Source of the DNA: Lachnospiraceae bacterium
Lineage (GTDB): Bacteria > Bacillota > Clostridia > Lachnospirales > Lachnospiraceae
DNA: 64,000 nucleotides
Assembly (NCBI GenBank): GCA_017441585.1
Contig: JAFRWW010000009.1
Coordinates: 192,456-256,455 of the forward strand
Reading direction: 5' to 3'
Below, piece after piece: positions 53,716 to 60,709 of this stretch; the stretch's first letter is position 1, and the number at the start of each line of letters is the position of its first letter. The position numbers were made by a program, and so were the translations under genes. Under the pieces are notes generated by a model, which saw nothing but the letters and a program-made list of their open reading frames with translations, made no database searches and was not told the DNA's origin.

Positions 53716-54495
53716 CTATAGTTTACATTCCATTGATTTCTTCAGATCATCAAGATTTATCTCGGTGCCGTCGTTTAATACCACGCCGTCCTGATCCTCT
53801 TCCGGGAACCAGTATTTCCTGGGCTTTACTTCAAAACCCGCCTTGACTACACGGCCATTTACCCTGACGTCCAGATATGCTTTGCGATCGTGCATGTTTA
53901 CATTCACTATTCTATCCTCATAGGCTTTTAAGGGACCTTGCATGACTATGTAGCGCTTACCCTCTCTGTAGCCGTAGGACATGCGAAGGAGGCCCTCGCC
54001 GCGCTCTTCATCTGCATTCATCCCGTCTGATGCATTCGTGATGTCCGAATCAGATGTAGCATTTTCCTCGGCAGTTTCAGTCAAGTCTTTATTCGTACCT
54101 GCATCCACGCCCAGCAGAAAATCCATGAACTGCTCTTCTTCTTCCGTAAGGCCTCCCACCACATAGTCGTCTGCGATATCATCGCTTCCCGGGATCAGTT
54201 CATTCATCTCGGAGAGCCTGTCCCTAAGCCCCAGTTCCTTTATCGTGATCAAATCTTCACGCCTCTTTTGCAGGATGAGGTCGTGGATCTCCTTTACGGA
54301 CAGGTCCGTGTAAATAAAAACATAGCCCGGAAAAAGGGGTACTATGGCCAGCTCCTCTTTTCCCCTCCTGTAGCTTTCCATACAAGGGAAAAAGGCTGTC
54401 CCCCCATTGGGGGACAGCGCTGTTTTAAGTACTTCTTTTACCCGGGACATCTGATCCGAGGTGGTGTAGACGATGTAGTAGTTATACTTTTTCAT
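53716..54495 (-). CDS. loaP: LoaP/NusG-family antiterminator
   Basis: A 259-residue protein. The N-terminal NGN domain (about 1-110) has YIVYTTSDQMSRVKE, a set of aromatic and basic residues, and the NusG-like PLFPGYVFIYTDL (about 53-65). The C-terminal KOW part starts near GPLKAYEDRIVNVNMHDRKA (about 185-204), as in NusG's GPFADFxGxV. An acidic Thr/Asp-rich linker of about 40 residues (135-165) between them is longer than usual. LoaP proteins help RNA polymerase read long polysaccharide or antibiotic operons, which fits its place at the upstream end of a 33-kb glycan locus. Confidence 0.88.
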   Translation of the reverse strand: MKKYNYYIVYTTSDQMSRVKEVLKTALSPNGGTAFFPCMESYRRGKEELAIVPLFPGYVFIYTDLSVKEIHDLILQKRREDLITIKELGLRDRLSEMNELIPGSDDIADDYVVGGLTEEEEQFMDFLLGVDAGTNKDLTETAEENATSDSDITNASDGMNADEERGEGLLRMSYGYREGKRYIVMQGPLKAYEDRIVNVNMHDRKAYLDVRVNGRVVKAGFEVKPRKYWFPEEDQDGVVLNDGTEINLDDLKKSMECKL

Positions 54496-54502
54496 ATTTT
54501 GT

Positions 54503-54566
54503 AAGATCTTTCGCTGCGCTCAGGATGACAGTAGCGGGATGTATCGCCCAGGATGACAGTAGCAAA
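54503..54566. repeat. Dispersed repeat copies between htpG and loaP
   Basis: AAGATCTTTCGCTGCGCTCA then GGATGACAG, followed by a second CCCAGGATGACAG end. They occupy nearly the whole 72-bp gap. Confidence 0.8.
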
Positions 54567-54567
54567 G

Positions 54568-56748
54568 TTACTGGATCAGTTCCTGCATGATCTCGTTGCT
54601 GCGGTTTACGAATCTGGTCATGTCATCGGGTGAGAGCTGCTTGTTGGAGATCATGGCCAGATCATAGAGCTGCTCTTCGATGAGCTCTGCCTTTGATGAG
54701 CCCTCGTTTTCAATGATGTACTTGACCAGGGGATGGCCCGCATTCAGGGTGAGGATGGCTCCGTCATCCGAAGGGAACATATCCAGGCCGCCCATGCCGC
54801 CTGATGCGTACATCTTCATCATATCCTGCATCCTGCGGGATTCCTCGGAGAGGGTGATGACTGCGGATACCTTCTTATTCTTAAGCTTCTGGATCTTTAC
54901 CTCCAGCTTATCCTTGCCCAGGCGCTTGCGAAGAGTCTTTTGTACAGCCTCTGCTATACCTTCGAACTTTTCCTGATCCTTCTTGGAGGTCTTGCCCTTC
55001 ATGGCTGCGGTGATGTCGGCGTCTATCCTCATGAACTTAACGCCCTCATTCCTGCTCTCGAGCTGCTGCAGGAAAGGCTGGTCGATATTGTCCTTTAAGA
55101 CTACCGCCTTCATGCCGGCCTGACGGAACATGTTTATGTACTGGGACTGCTGTACCTCGTCAGTCACATAGTATACTATCTTCTCTTCGGGTTCCTTGTC
55201 TTCTTCCTTGTCAGCGGTTGCTGCGGTGGAGTCTTTGCCATCATTGCTGTCGGACCCTTCGGCTTCTCCGGCCTCTCCGGTTTCAGCGTCTACGGCTTCG
55301 GTGTCCTTGCTGTCTTTGCTGTCGGAGCCTTCGGCTCCTCCAGCGGCCTCGAAGACTCCGTCTTCTCCGGCCTCGTCCTCGGTATCAATGGGCGCCACGC
55401 TCAGGCAGTCAGGCAGGGTGGTATAATCACCATCGAAGTCTCTGAACAGGATATAATCGTTCATCTTGTCACAGAACTTATTATCCCTAAGGCACCCGTA
55501 CTTGATGAAGGGGCTGATGTCGTTCCAGTACTTCTCATAGTTCTCGCGGTCGGTCTTGCACATGCCGGAGAGCTTGTCTGCCACCTTCTTGGTGATGTAA
55601 TCGGAAATCTTCTGTACCATGCCGTCATTCTGCAGGGCGGAACGTGATACGTTAAGGGGCAGGTCGGGACAGTCTATGACGCCCTTTAAAAGGAGCAGGA
55701 ACTCAGGGATCACTTCCTTAATATTATCGGCGATGAACACCTGGTTGTTATAGAGCTTGATCACGCCCTCTATGGACTCATACTCCATGTTGATCTTGGG
55801 GAAGTAGAGGATACCCTTTAAGTTAAGGGGATAATCCATGTTCAGATGGATCCAGAACAGGGGCTCCTTATAATCCTTAAATACCTTGCGGTAGAATTCC
55901 TTATACTCTTCCTCGGTGCACTCCGCGGGATTCTTGCTCCACAGAGGATGAGTCTCATTTATGAGTTCGGGGCGTCTCTTTATCTTTAATCTCTCGGTAC
56001 CCTTGGTCTCGGTGGTGCCATCCTCCTTAGTCTCGGTGGTGGGATGGATTTCCTCGATCACCTCATCATCGGGAAGCTTTTCATCCAGCTCTATGGTCTG
56101 GGTCTCGGTGGTATTCTTCTGTGAGAGATAGATCTCGGTGGGCATGAAGGAGCAGTATTTCTTCAGCACTTCGTCCACTCTGTATTTGTTACAAAATTCC
56201 AAAGAAGCTTCATTCACATGGAGGGTAATGGTGGTACCCACTTCGCTCCTTGTACCTTCCTCCATCTCAAAGGATGTGCCGCCGTCGCAGGCCCAGTGAA
56301 CGGGCTTGGCATCTTTCTTATAGGAAAGAGTCTCTATCTCCACGCTGTCTGATACCATGAAGGCTGAGTAAAAGCCCAATCCGAAGTGACCGATGATCTG
56401 GTCTGAGTTTGCCTTGTCCTTATATTTTTCCAGGAAGGCTTCCGCTCCGGAGAAGGCGATCTGGTTGATGTACTCATCCACTTCGTCCGCATCCATACCC
56501 AGTCCGTTATCGCTCACTGTGATGGTCTTACCCTCGGGATCCACCACTACATCGATCCTGGGCTTGAAATCCTCGGGGAGTTCGCACTCTCCCATCATCT
56601 CGATCTTTTTGAGCTTGGTCACGGCATCACAGCCATTGGATACCAGCTCGCGAAGAAAAATATCATGATCCGAATACATCCACTTTTTGATTATGGGGAA
56701 TATATTCTCGCTGCTTATTGATAAGTTGCCTTGTTTTATGGTTGCCAT
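54568..56748 (-). CDS. htpG: Hsp90 chaperone HtpG with an acidic insert
   Basis: A 726-residue chaperone. The N-terminal ATPase has RELVSNGCDAVTKL (33-46), DNGLGM (80-85), and GHFGLGFYSAFMV (120-132); the middle domain carries NVSRSALQND (366-375) and the C-terminal dimer domain is complete. A low-complexity insert at about 455-523, rich in Glu, Asp, Ser, Gly and Ala with a repeated EGSDSxDxKD unit, lies in the middle domain and is not part of the usual family. AGGAGG precedes the ATG. A CIRCE operator sits upstream. Confidence 0.95.
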   Translation of the reverse strand: MATIKQGNLSISSENIFPIIKKWMYSDHDIFLRELVSNGCDAVTKLKKIEMMGECELPEDFKPRIDVVVDPEGKTITVSDNGLGMDADEVDEYINQIAFSGAEAFLEKYKDKANSDQIIGHFGLGFYSAFMVSDSVEIETLSYKKDAKPVHWACDGGTSFEMEEGTRSEVGTTITLHVNEASLEFCNKYRVDEVLKKYCSFMPTEIYLSQKNTTETQTIELDEKLPDDEVIEEIHPTTETKEDGTTETKGTERLKIKRRPELINETHPLWSKNPAECTEEEYKEFYRKVFKDYKEPLFWIHLNMDYPLNLKGILYFPKINMEYESIEGVIKLYNNQVFIADNIKEVIPEFLLLLKGVIDCPDLPLNVSRSALQNDGMVQKISDYITKKVADKLSGMCKTDRENYEKYWNDISPFIKYGCLRDNKFCDKMNDYILFRDFDGDYTTLPDCLSVAPIDTEDEAGEDGVFEAAGGAEGSDSKDSKDTEAVDAETGEAGEAEGSDSNDGKDSTAATADKEEDKEPEEKIVYYVTDEVQQSQYINMFRQAGMKAVVLKDNIDQPFLQQLESRNEGVKFMRIDADITAAMKGKTSKKDQEKFEGIAEAVQKTLRKRLGKDKLEVKIQKLKNKKVSAVITLSEESRRMQDMMKMYASGGMGGLDMFPSDDGAILTLNAGHPLVKYIIENEGSSKAELIEEQLYDLAMISNKQLSPDDMTRFVNRSNEIMQELIQ

Positions 56749-56812
56749 ATCTTTACACCTCCTGATGCATTATTTTTGGATATATGGCTATTCGTTTTAG
56801 CCAAGATATATA

Positions 56813-56839
56813 TTAGCACTCATTGACCTTGAGTGCTAC
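56813..56839. promoter_or_regulatory. CIRCE operator (HrcA site) of htpG
   Basis: TTAGCACTC (56813-56821), nine bases, then GAGTGCTAC (56831-56839). This matches CIRCE (TTAGCACTC-N9-GAGTGCTAA) in 17 of 18 arm positions. It lies 64 bp before the htpG start and overlaps a TAATAT-like -10. HrcA should repress htpG except under heat shock. Confidence 0.93.
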
Positions 56840-56884
56840 TCATTTTTAACTTTTTGTTAGGTTTAGACAAAAGAAATCGTCGGG

Positions 56885-56903
56885 ATTGTGAAGTTTTCAC
56901 AAT
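56885..56903 (-). terminator. Probable terminator of the 154-residue gene
   Basis: Arms ATTGTGAA and TTCACAAT pair perfectly around a 3-nt loop, with a looser outer stem. On the minus strand ATTTCTTTTG follows. It separates the upstream small gene from htpG, leaving htpG to its own CIRCE promoter. Confidence 0.6.
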
Positions 56904-56938
56904 GGCCAACGATTAAACAACTTGATAACTATATTTGC

Positions 56939-56966
56939 TGTCATTCTGAGCGCAGCGAAGAATCTT
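56939..56966. repeat. Dispersed repeat, the clearest single copy
   Basis: TGTCATTCTGAGCGCAGCGA followed by AGAATCTT, with inverted symmetry around GCGCAGCG. It lies between the 154-residue gene and its terminator. Confidence 0.85.
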
Positions 56967-56981
56967 ATTAAAGATTATTCA

Positions 56982-57440
56982 TCAGAACCGCTTGCAGTAA
57001 TCCATGATCTCCTTATACTTCTTGATCACGTTCAGGAAAAGTTTGCGTTCCACCGCGTCCTGCCACACTCCTGTCTTTCGCATGCCTTCCATCACATATT
57101 TGGTCAGGACGCCGTTTAACAGATCCTCATCCTTCATGGTAGCATTTTTGATGGCGGCCTCTTCCTGAGCTGCGTTCCTGATCCTGCGTCTGGTATAGGC
57201 GTAGCTGTAATTGTGATCCATGAAGGCTGTCTTCTGGCACAGCTTCACGAAACTCATAAGTGTCCCGTCATACACAGGGAAGACCATGGAGCTGTGGCCC
57301 TGCTTGCCATCATAATCCTTTGCCACATCACTGCCTCCGTGAGCTTCAAAATAGGGAATGTATGGGATGAGTTTATTTAGATCTTCGTCGTATTTATTTA
57401 TGAACTGCTGTACCTGGGTCAGGTCGTCTTTAGTTTCCAT
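56982..57440 (-). CDS. Conserved hypothetical protein
   Basis: A 152-residue soluble protein, mainly helical by composition, with IPYIPYFEAHGGSD, FPVYDGTLMSFVKLCQK and a basic YTRRRIRNAAQEEAA stretch. I do not assign a family. The start is the ATG at 57440, 8 nt after GGAGA; the frame also has an ATG two codons earlier. It lies alone between htpG and the repeat array. Confidence 0.65.
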   Translation of the reverse strand: METKDDLTQVQQFINKYDEDLNKLIPYIPYFEAHGGSDVAKDYDGKQGHSSMVFPVYDGTLMSFVKLCQKTAFMDHNYSYAYTRRRIRNAAQEEAAIKNATMKDEDLLNGVLTKYVMEGMRKTGVWQDAVERKLFLNVIKKYKEIMDYCKRF

Positions 57441-57466
57441 GATCATGTCTCCGATCGTATAAATAA

Positions 57467-57665
57467 GATCCTTCGTCGCTGTGCTCCTCAGGATGACAAT
57501 TAATGCTATTTCTTCGGGGCGACAGATATTAGCATATCATCAGGACGGCAAATAATGCTATTTCTTCAGGACAACTGATAATTCTATTTCCTCGGGGCTA
57601 CAGATATTAGCATATCATCAGGATGATAGTACTGCAATTTCCTCGGGACAACAAATAAACTGTTC
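57467..57665. repeat. Degenerate tandem array built from dispersed-repeat pieces
   Basis: A 23-bp sequence (CAGATATTAGCATATCATCA + GGA) recurs exactly at 57523-57545 and 57601-57623, a 78-bp period, with half-period copies of TTCCTCGGGACAAC-like and TTCTTCAGGACAAC-like segments between. The array fills the 228-bp gap and holds no gene. Confidence 0.8.
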
Positions 57666-57674
57666 CTTCAGGGA

Positions 57675-58832
57675 TCAACCACCGGAATTACCGGCCGATA
57701 AGATGATCTCGCATATCCTGTCCACGTCATCAAGGGCCAGGTCCGCAAAGAGGGGCAGGGTCAGTACTCTCATGGATATATCATAGGCCACGGGGGTCTG
57801 TTCCTTAGCGCTCCACCCCATATCCTCATAGCATTTAAGCTCATTTATCAGGGGATAGAAATACTTTCTGGCTCCTATATTGTTTTCGGCCAGCTTAGCA
57901 AAGACCTGATCCCTGCCGGCGCCGAATTCATCGGTGAATACCACAGGGAAGTATGCATAGTTAAATTCTACTTCCATACCCTTTACTTTGCCGCTTTCAT
58001 AATCAGGACTCAGCTTTATTCCCCTGACGCCACTTAGGTTCTTTCGATAGCGCCTTATTACTTCCCGGCGCTTATCTATCTCTTCCTTAAGATGCCTCAG
58101 ATTACAAAGGCCCATAGCGGCGGCAAATTCGTTCATCTTACCGTTTGCCCCCACCCCGGTTATATTCTCTTCATCCACTATTCCAAAGTCCTTAAGGAAA
58201 TATACCTTTTTGCCCAGCTCTTCATCCGAAAAGCACACGCAGCCGCCCTCGATGGTATTATAGACCTTCGTGGCGTGAAAAGAAAAAATGGAGGCGTCTC
58301 CAAAGTTTCCTATACCTTTACCATCCACCTTTTCTCCAAAGGTGTGGGCCGCGTCATATATGAGCTTAAGGCCGTGTCTGTCTGCCACTTCCTTTAGCTT
58401 ATACACTTCGCACACGTGTCCGTAGACGTGAACGGGAAGTATGGCCACCGTTTTATCCGTGATAAGCGCTTCCACCTGATCCGCATTTAGACAATAGGTA
58501 TCGGGATCGATGTCACAGAACACCGGAGTCAGGTTATTCCTCACGATGGAGTGGACTGTGGATGCGAAGGTGAAGGGTGTGGTGATCACTTCGCTCCCGG
58601 GTGCAAAATCAAAACTCTGGATGGTAAATTCCAGAGCGGCATGTCCGTTAACCAAAAGCTCCAGCCCCGTCACTCCCAGGTATTTTTTGAGTTCATCGGC
58701 GAGCTGATTATGTTTTTTGCCCATGTTAGTGAGCCAGTGAGAATCCCACAGTTCCCTGATTTCTTCTATATACTCATCCAAAGAGGGCATAGACGACCTA
58801 GTCACGAGAATTCTATTTTTATTATCTATCAT
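57675..58832 (-). CDS. DegT/DnrJ/EryC1 sugar aminotransferase (VioA/FdtB-like)
   Basis: A 385-residue PLP enzyme. It has LLVNGHAALEFTIQ (cofactor region), TPFTFASTVHSI, IYDAAHTFG, and the Schiff-base Lys in FSFHATKVYNTIEGG (about 185-199), as in VioA/FdtB-type transaminases that aminate dTDP-keto-sugars. Full length. It is not next to other sugar genes: repeats lie on one side and pilin genes on the other, so its pathway is unclear. It might decorate the pilins or join the glycan locus. Confidence 0.82.
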   Translation of the reverse strand: MIDNKNRILVTRSSMPSLDEYIEEIRELWDSHWLTNMGKKHNQLADELKKYLGVTGLELLVNGHAALEFTIQSFDFAPGSEVITTPFTFASTVHSIVRNNLTPVFCDIDPDTYCLNADQVEALITDKTVAILPVHVYGHVCEVYKLKEVADRHGLKLIYDAAHTFGEKVDGKGIGNFGDASIFSFHATKVYNTIEGGCVCFSDEELGKKVYFLKDFGIVDEENITGVGANGKMNEFAAAMGLCNLRHLKEEIDKRREVIRRYRKNLSGVRGIKLSPDYESGKVKGMEVEFNYAYFPVVFTDEFGAGRDQVFAKLAENNIGARKYFYPLINELKCYEDMGWSAKEQTPVAYDISMRVLTLPLFADLALDDVDRICEIILSAGNSGG

Positions 58833-58911
58833 GGTATGTCCTATTTTCTATGTAATATCATTAATCTAAGTCTTACATACAGTATATCCCGCGCAGGCAC
58901 AGCCTACTCTT

Positions 58912-59550
58912 TTAAGGGGCGACAGCCTCACTTTTGTTGAAGCACTTTATATATCGTGTCGTCGGATAATCCCCAAACTTCGGGGAAGTAATGGTAAACT
59001 CCAGCTTATACACATTATCGGGATAACCCGCTCCCGCCTTATTCAGATGGAAACTACCTTCCTTTATACTATACCCCATATACGCCTTTTTATCAAAGCT
59101 CCAGGGAACCTGCTTATATTCTATCAATTCATTGCCTACGGCGTCGGTGCCGGTGATCTTATTATAATAGGTAACCCGAAGCTCTCCGTCCTCTTCCCAG
59201 ACGCAGACGGGGCAGTTGGTATCATTTACAAAATAAAGCTTATCGTCATTTATATAAGGAAGTGTATCATTGGCAGTCACGCCGGTGTCCGCATTGTTTA
59301 TGGTATCATAGTCCAGGGTGTCGCTGTCGCACATGCTGCCCACCAGGCCCTCAGTCTTGTCCGCGATAAGGTCCGCCACCACCAGGGAATTGTCTATGCC
59401 CTTGGCGGCGAAATAGATATTCACGGTGTATGCGATGACTCTGCAGGCTGCCACCATAAAAAGGCCAAGCAGGGCGAAGGTGACTATCATCTCCACCAGG
59501 GTAAGACCTGCATTATTCATTTTTCTGATACTTTTATTTTTCGAACCCAT
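58912..59550 (-). CDS. Prepilin-type (pseudopilin) protein
   Basis: A 212-residue protein with a short basic leader and a class III prepilin site: NNAGLTLVEMIVTFALLGLF, cleaved after Gly with Glu at position +5 of the mature protein. The rest is a soluble beta-rich domain with CPVCVWEEDGELRVTYY. It belongs to a type IV pilus or type II secretion-like set. The frame starts inside the end of the preceding pilin gene (17-bp overlap); MNNAG eleven codons in may be the real start. Confidence 0.78.
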   Translation of the reverse strand: MGSKNKSIRKMNNAGLTLVEMIVTFALLGLFMVAACRVIAYTVNIYFAAKGIDNSLVVADLIADKTEGLVGSMCDSDTLDYDTINNADTGVTANDTLPYINDDKLYFVNDTNCPVCVWEEDGELRVTYYNKITGTDAVGNELIEYKQVPWSFDKKAYMGYSIKEGSFHLNKAGAGYPDNVYKLEFTITSPKFGDYPTTRYIKCFNKSEAVAP

Positions 59551-59944
59551 ATACTTTTAATCCAAATCTCTCACTGTAATCACCATCATAGGTGTAGCTG
59601 TACATAATGGGGGCTATATAGGAAGCCTCCTCGGATACAAACAGCTCCACATCCTGCTGCTTATCCTTAAACTTACCTGAGGGCTTCAATTTAAAGTCAC
59701 CACCCATGGAACCCAAATCCTCCTTGTCCACCACCGCTGCATCCGGTGTGGACTTGTACAGGGACTCCTCAAACTGGGTCTGCCCCCTTCGCATGTCGGT
59801 GGATTCATAGAGCATATTTGAGCCAAAGCGTATCATGTGGTACACGCCCGTCATGATGATGGTGAGGATCACAAAGCCCACCAGCACTTCCATCATGGTC
59901 ATGCCCTTATCATTCATTTTTAGCTTTGAATATCCTTTATTCAT
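59534..59944 (-). CDS. Prepilin-type (pseudopilin) protein
   Basis: A 136-residue protein with the prepilin motif DKGMTMMEVLVGFVILTII, cleavage after Gly and Glu at +5. Length fits a GspI/PilV-like minor pilin. I use the ATG at 59944 that overlaps the stop of the previous gene (ATGAATAA); a second ATG nine codons on (MNDKG) is also possible. Downstream is another pseudopilin. Confidence 0.78.
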   Translation of the reverse strand: MNKGYSKLKMNDKGMTMMEVLVGFVILTIIMTGVYHMIRFGSNMLYESTDMRRGQTQFEESLYKSTPDAAVVDKEDLGSMGGDFKLKPSGKFKDKQQDVELFVSEEASYIAPIMYSYTYDGDYSERFGLKVYGFEK

Positions 59945-60563
59945 CTGCAAATGTAACCCCCTGCACATCTTTTTTGACCACGTAGACGGTGTCACCGCGA
60001 CTGCAGGTCACCTCCATGGTCACGTTATAGCCGCCTGCTCCCGCGCCGTCCGCGCCTACCATTTCATCCCATTCGGTTTCGTCGGCCTGGGTTTTGTCAT
60101 TAAACTGGCCGTCGTAGTCGATGGTCTCGCCGCCGGCATCAGACTCGGTATCTCCCACCTTGGTATACTTAAAGCTCACATCAAAGGCATAGGCCTTAAA
60201 CGCACTCTCATCCCCCGAATAATCCATCCTGTACGCCAGGACATCATCAGCCTCTGAGGAGGAGTTCCCCGCGGGAGCCCAGGTTCCGGTGAAGGAGCCG
60301 TCGTCCTTTTGGTGTCTCATCTCGGCTTCCAGCTTATTATTAAGGTCTGAGGTGGGATCCTTGAGTTCTTCTTCCAGAAGCTGTGCCATGCTGCCCGCTG
60401 CGTATTTGCACTGGATCAGGGCATTGCGCTTGGCAGTCTGGGCGTAGAGGGTGTAGGTCACCAGCAAAAGAGACAGGCAGAACACTGCCATGATCACGCC
60501 CACCACTATGGCGGTTATCATGGCAGAGCCTCTGTTATCCATTTTTTTAACACGAAATTTCAT
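59937..60563 (-). CDS. Single-helix surface protein of the pilin operon
   Basis: A 208-residue protein with a short basic start (MDNRGSAMITAIVVGVIMAV), one hydrophobic helix (about 13-36) and an outer soluble domain rich in Asp, Gly and Ser. It looks like a pilus-assembly (PilX/GspK- or TadE-like) protein but has no standard GFTLxE motif. It overlaps the next pilin gene. The start may be M1 or the ATG seven codons later (60542); neither has a good ribosome binding site. Confidence 0.65.
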   Translation of the reverse strand: MKFRVKKMDNRGSAMITAIVVGVIMAVFCLSLLLVTYTLYAQTAKRNALIQCKYAAGSMAQLLEEELKDPTSDLNNKLEAEMRHQKDDGSFTGTWAPAGNSSSEADDVLAYRMDYSGDESAFKAYAFDVSFKYTKVGDTESDAGGETIDYDGQFNDKTQADETEWDEMVGADGAGAGGYNVTMEVTCSRGDTVYVVKKDVQGVTFADE

Positions 60564-60601
60564 AGGTTTATTATACTTTTACATGCAATTGCCATTACCC
60601 A

Positions 60602-60690
60602 AAGATCCTTCCTGTTGCTTCGCAACCCCTCGCCGGGGTGGCATCATACCATTTCATGGTATGATAAACGTCGCTATGCTCAGGATGACG
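60602..60690. repeat. Dispersed repeat with an internal 10-bp palindrome
   Basis: Starts with the 24 bp shared with 15813-15836, ends in CTCAGGATGACG, and holds a perfect hairpin (ATCATACCAT 60643-60652, ATGGTATGAT 60656-60665, 3-nt loop). It lies between the large surface protein and the following pilin gene. Confidence 0.8.
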
Positions 60691-60709
60691 TATGAAAAAA
60701 TTTAGATCA

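Noticed and set aside
57467..57665. Possible CRISPR array
   Set aside because: Repeats are irregular and degenerate, spacers are not unique, and no cas gene is near.
57675..58832. Aminoethylphosphonate transaminase
   Set aside because: The protein is a DegT/DnrJ sugar aminotransferase with the HATKVYNTIEGG motif, not the class V type used for AEP, and lies outside the phosphonate operon.
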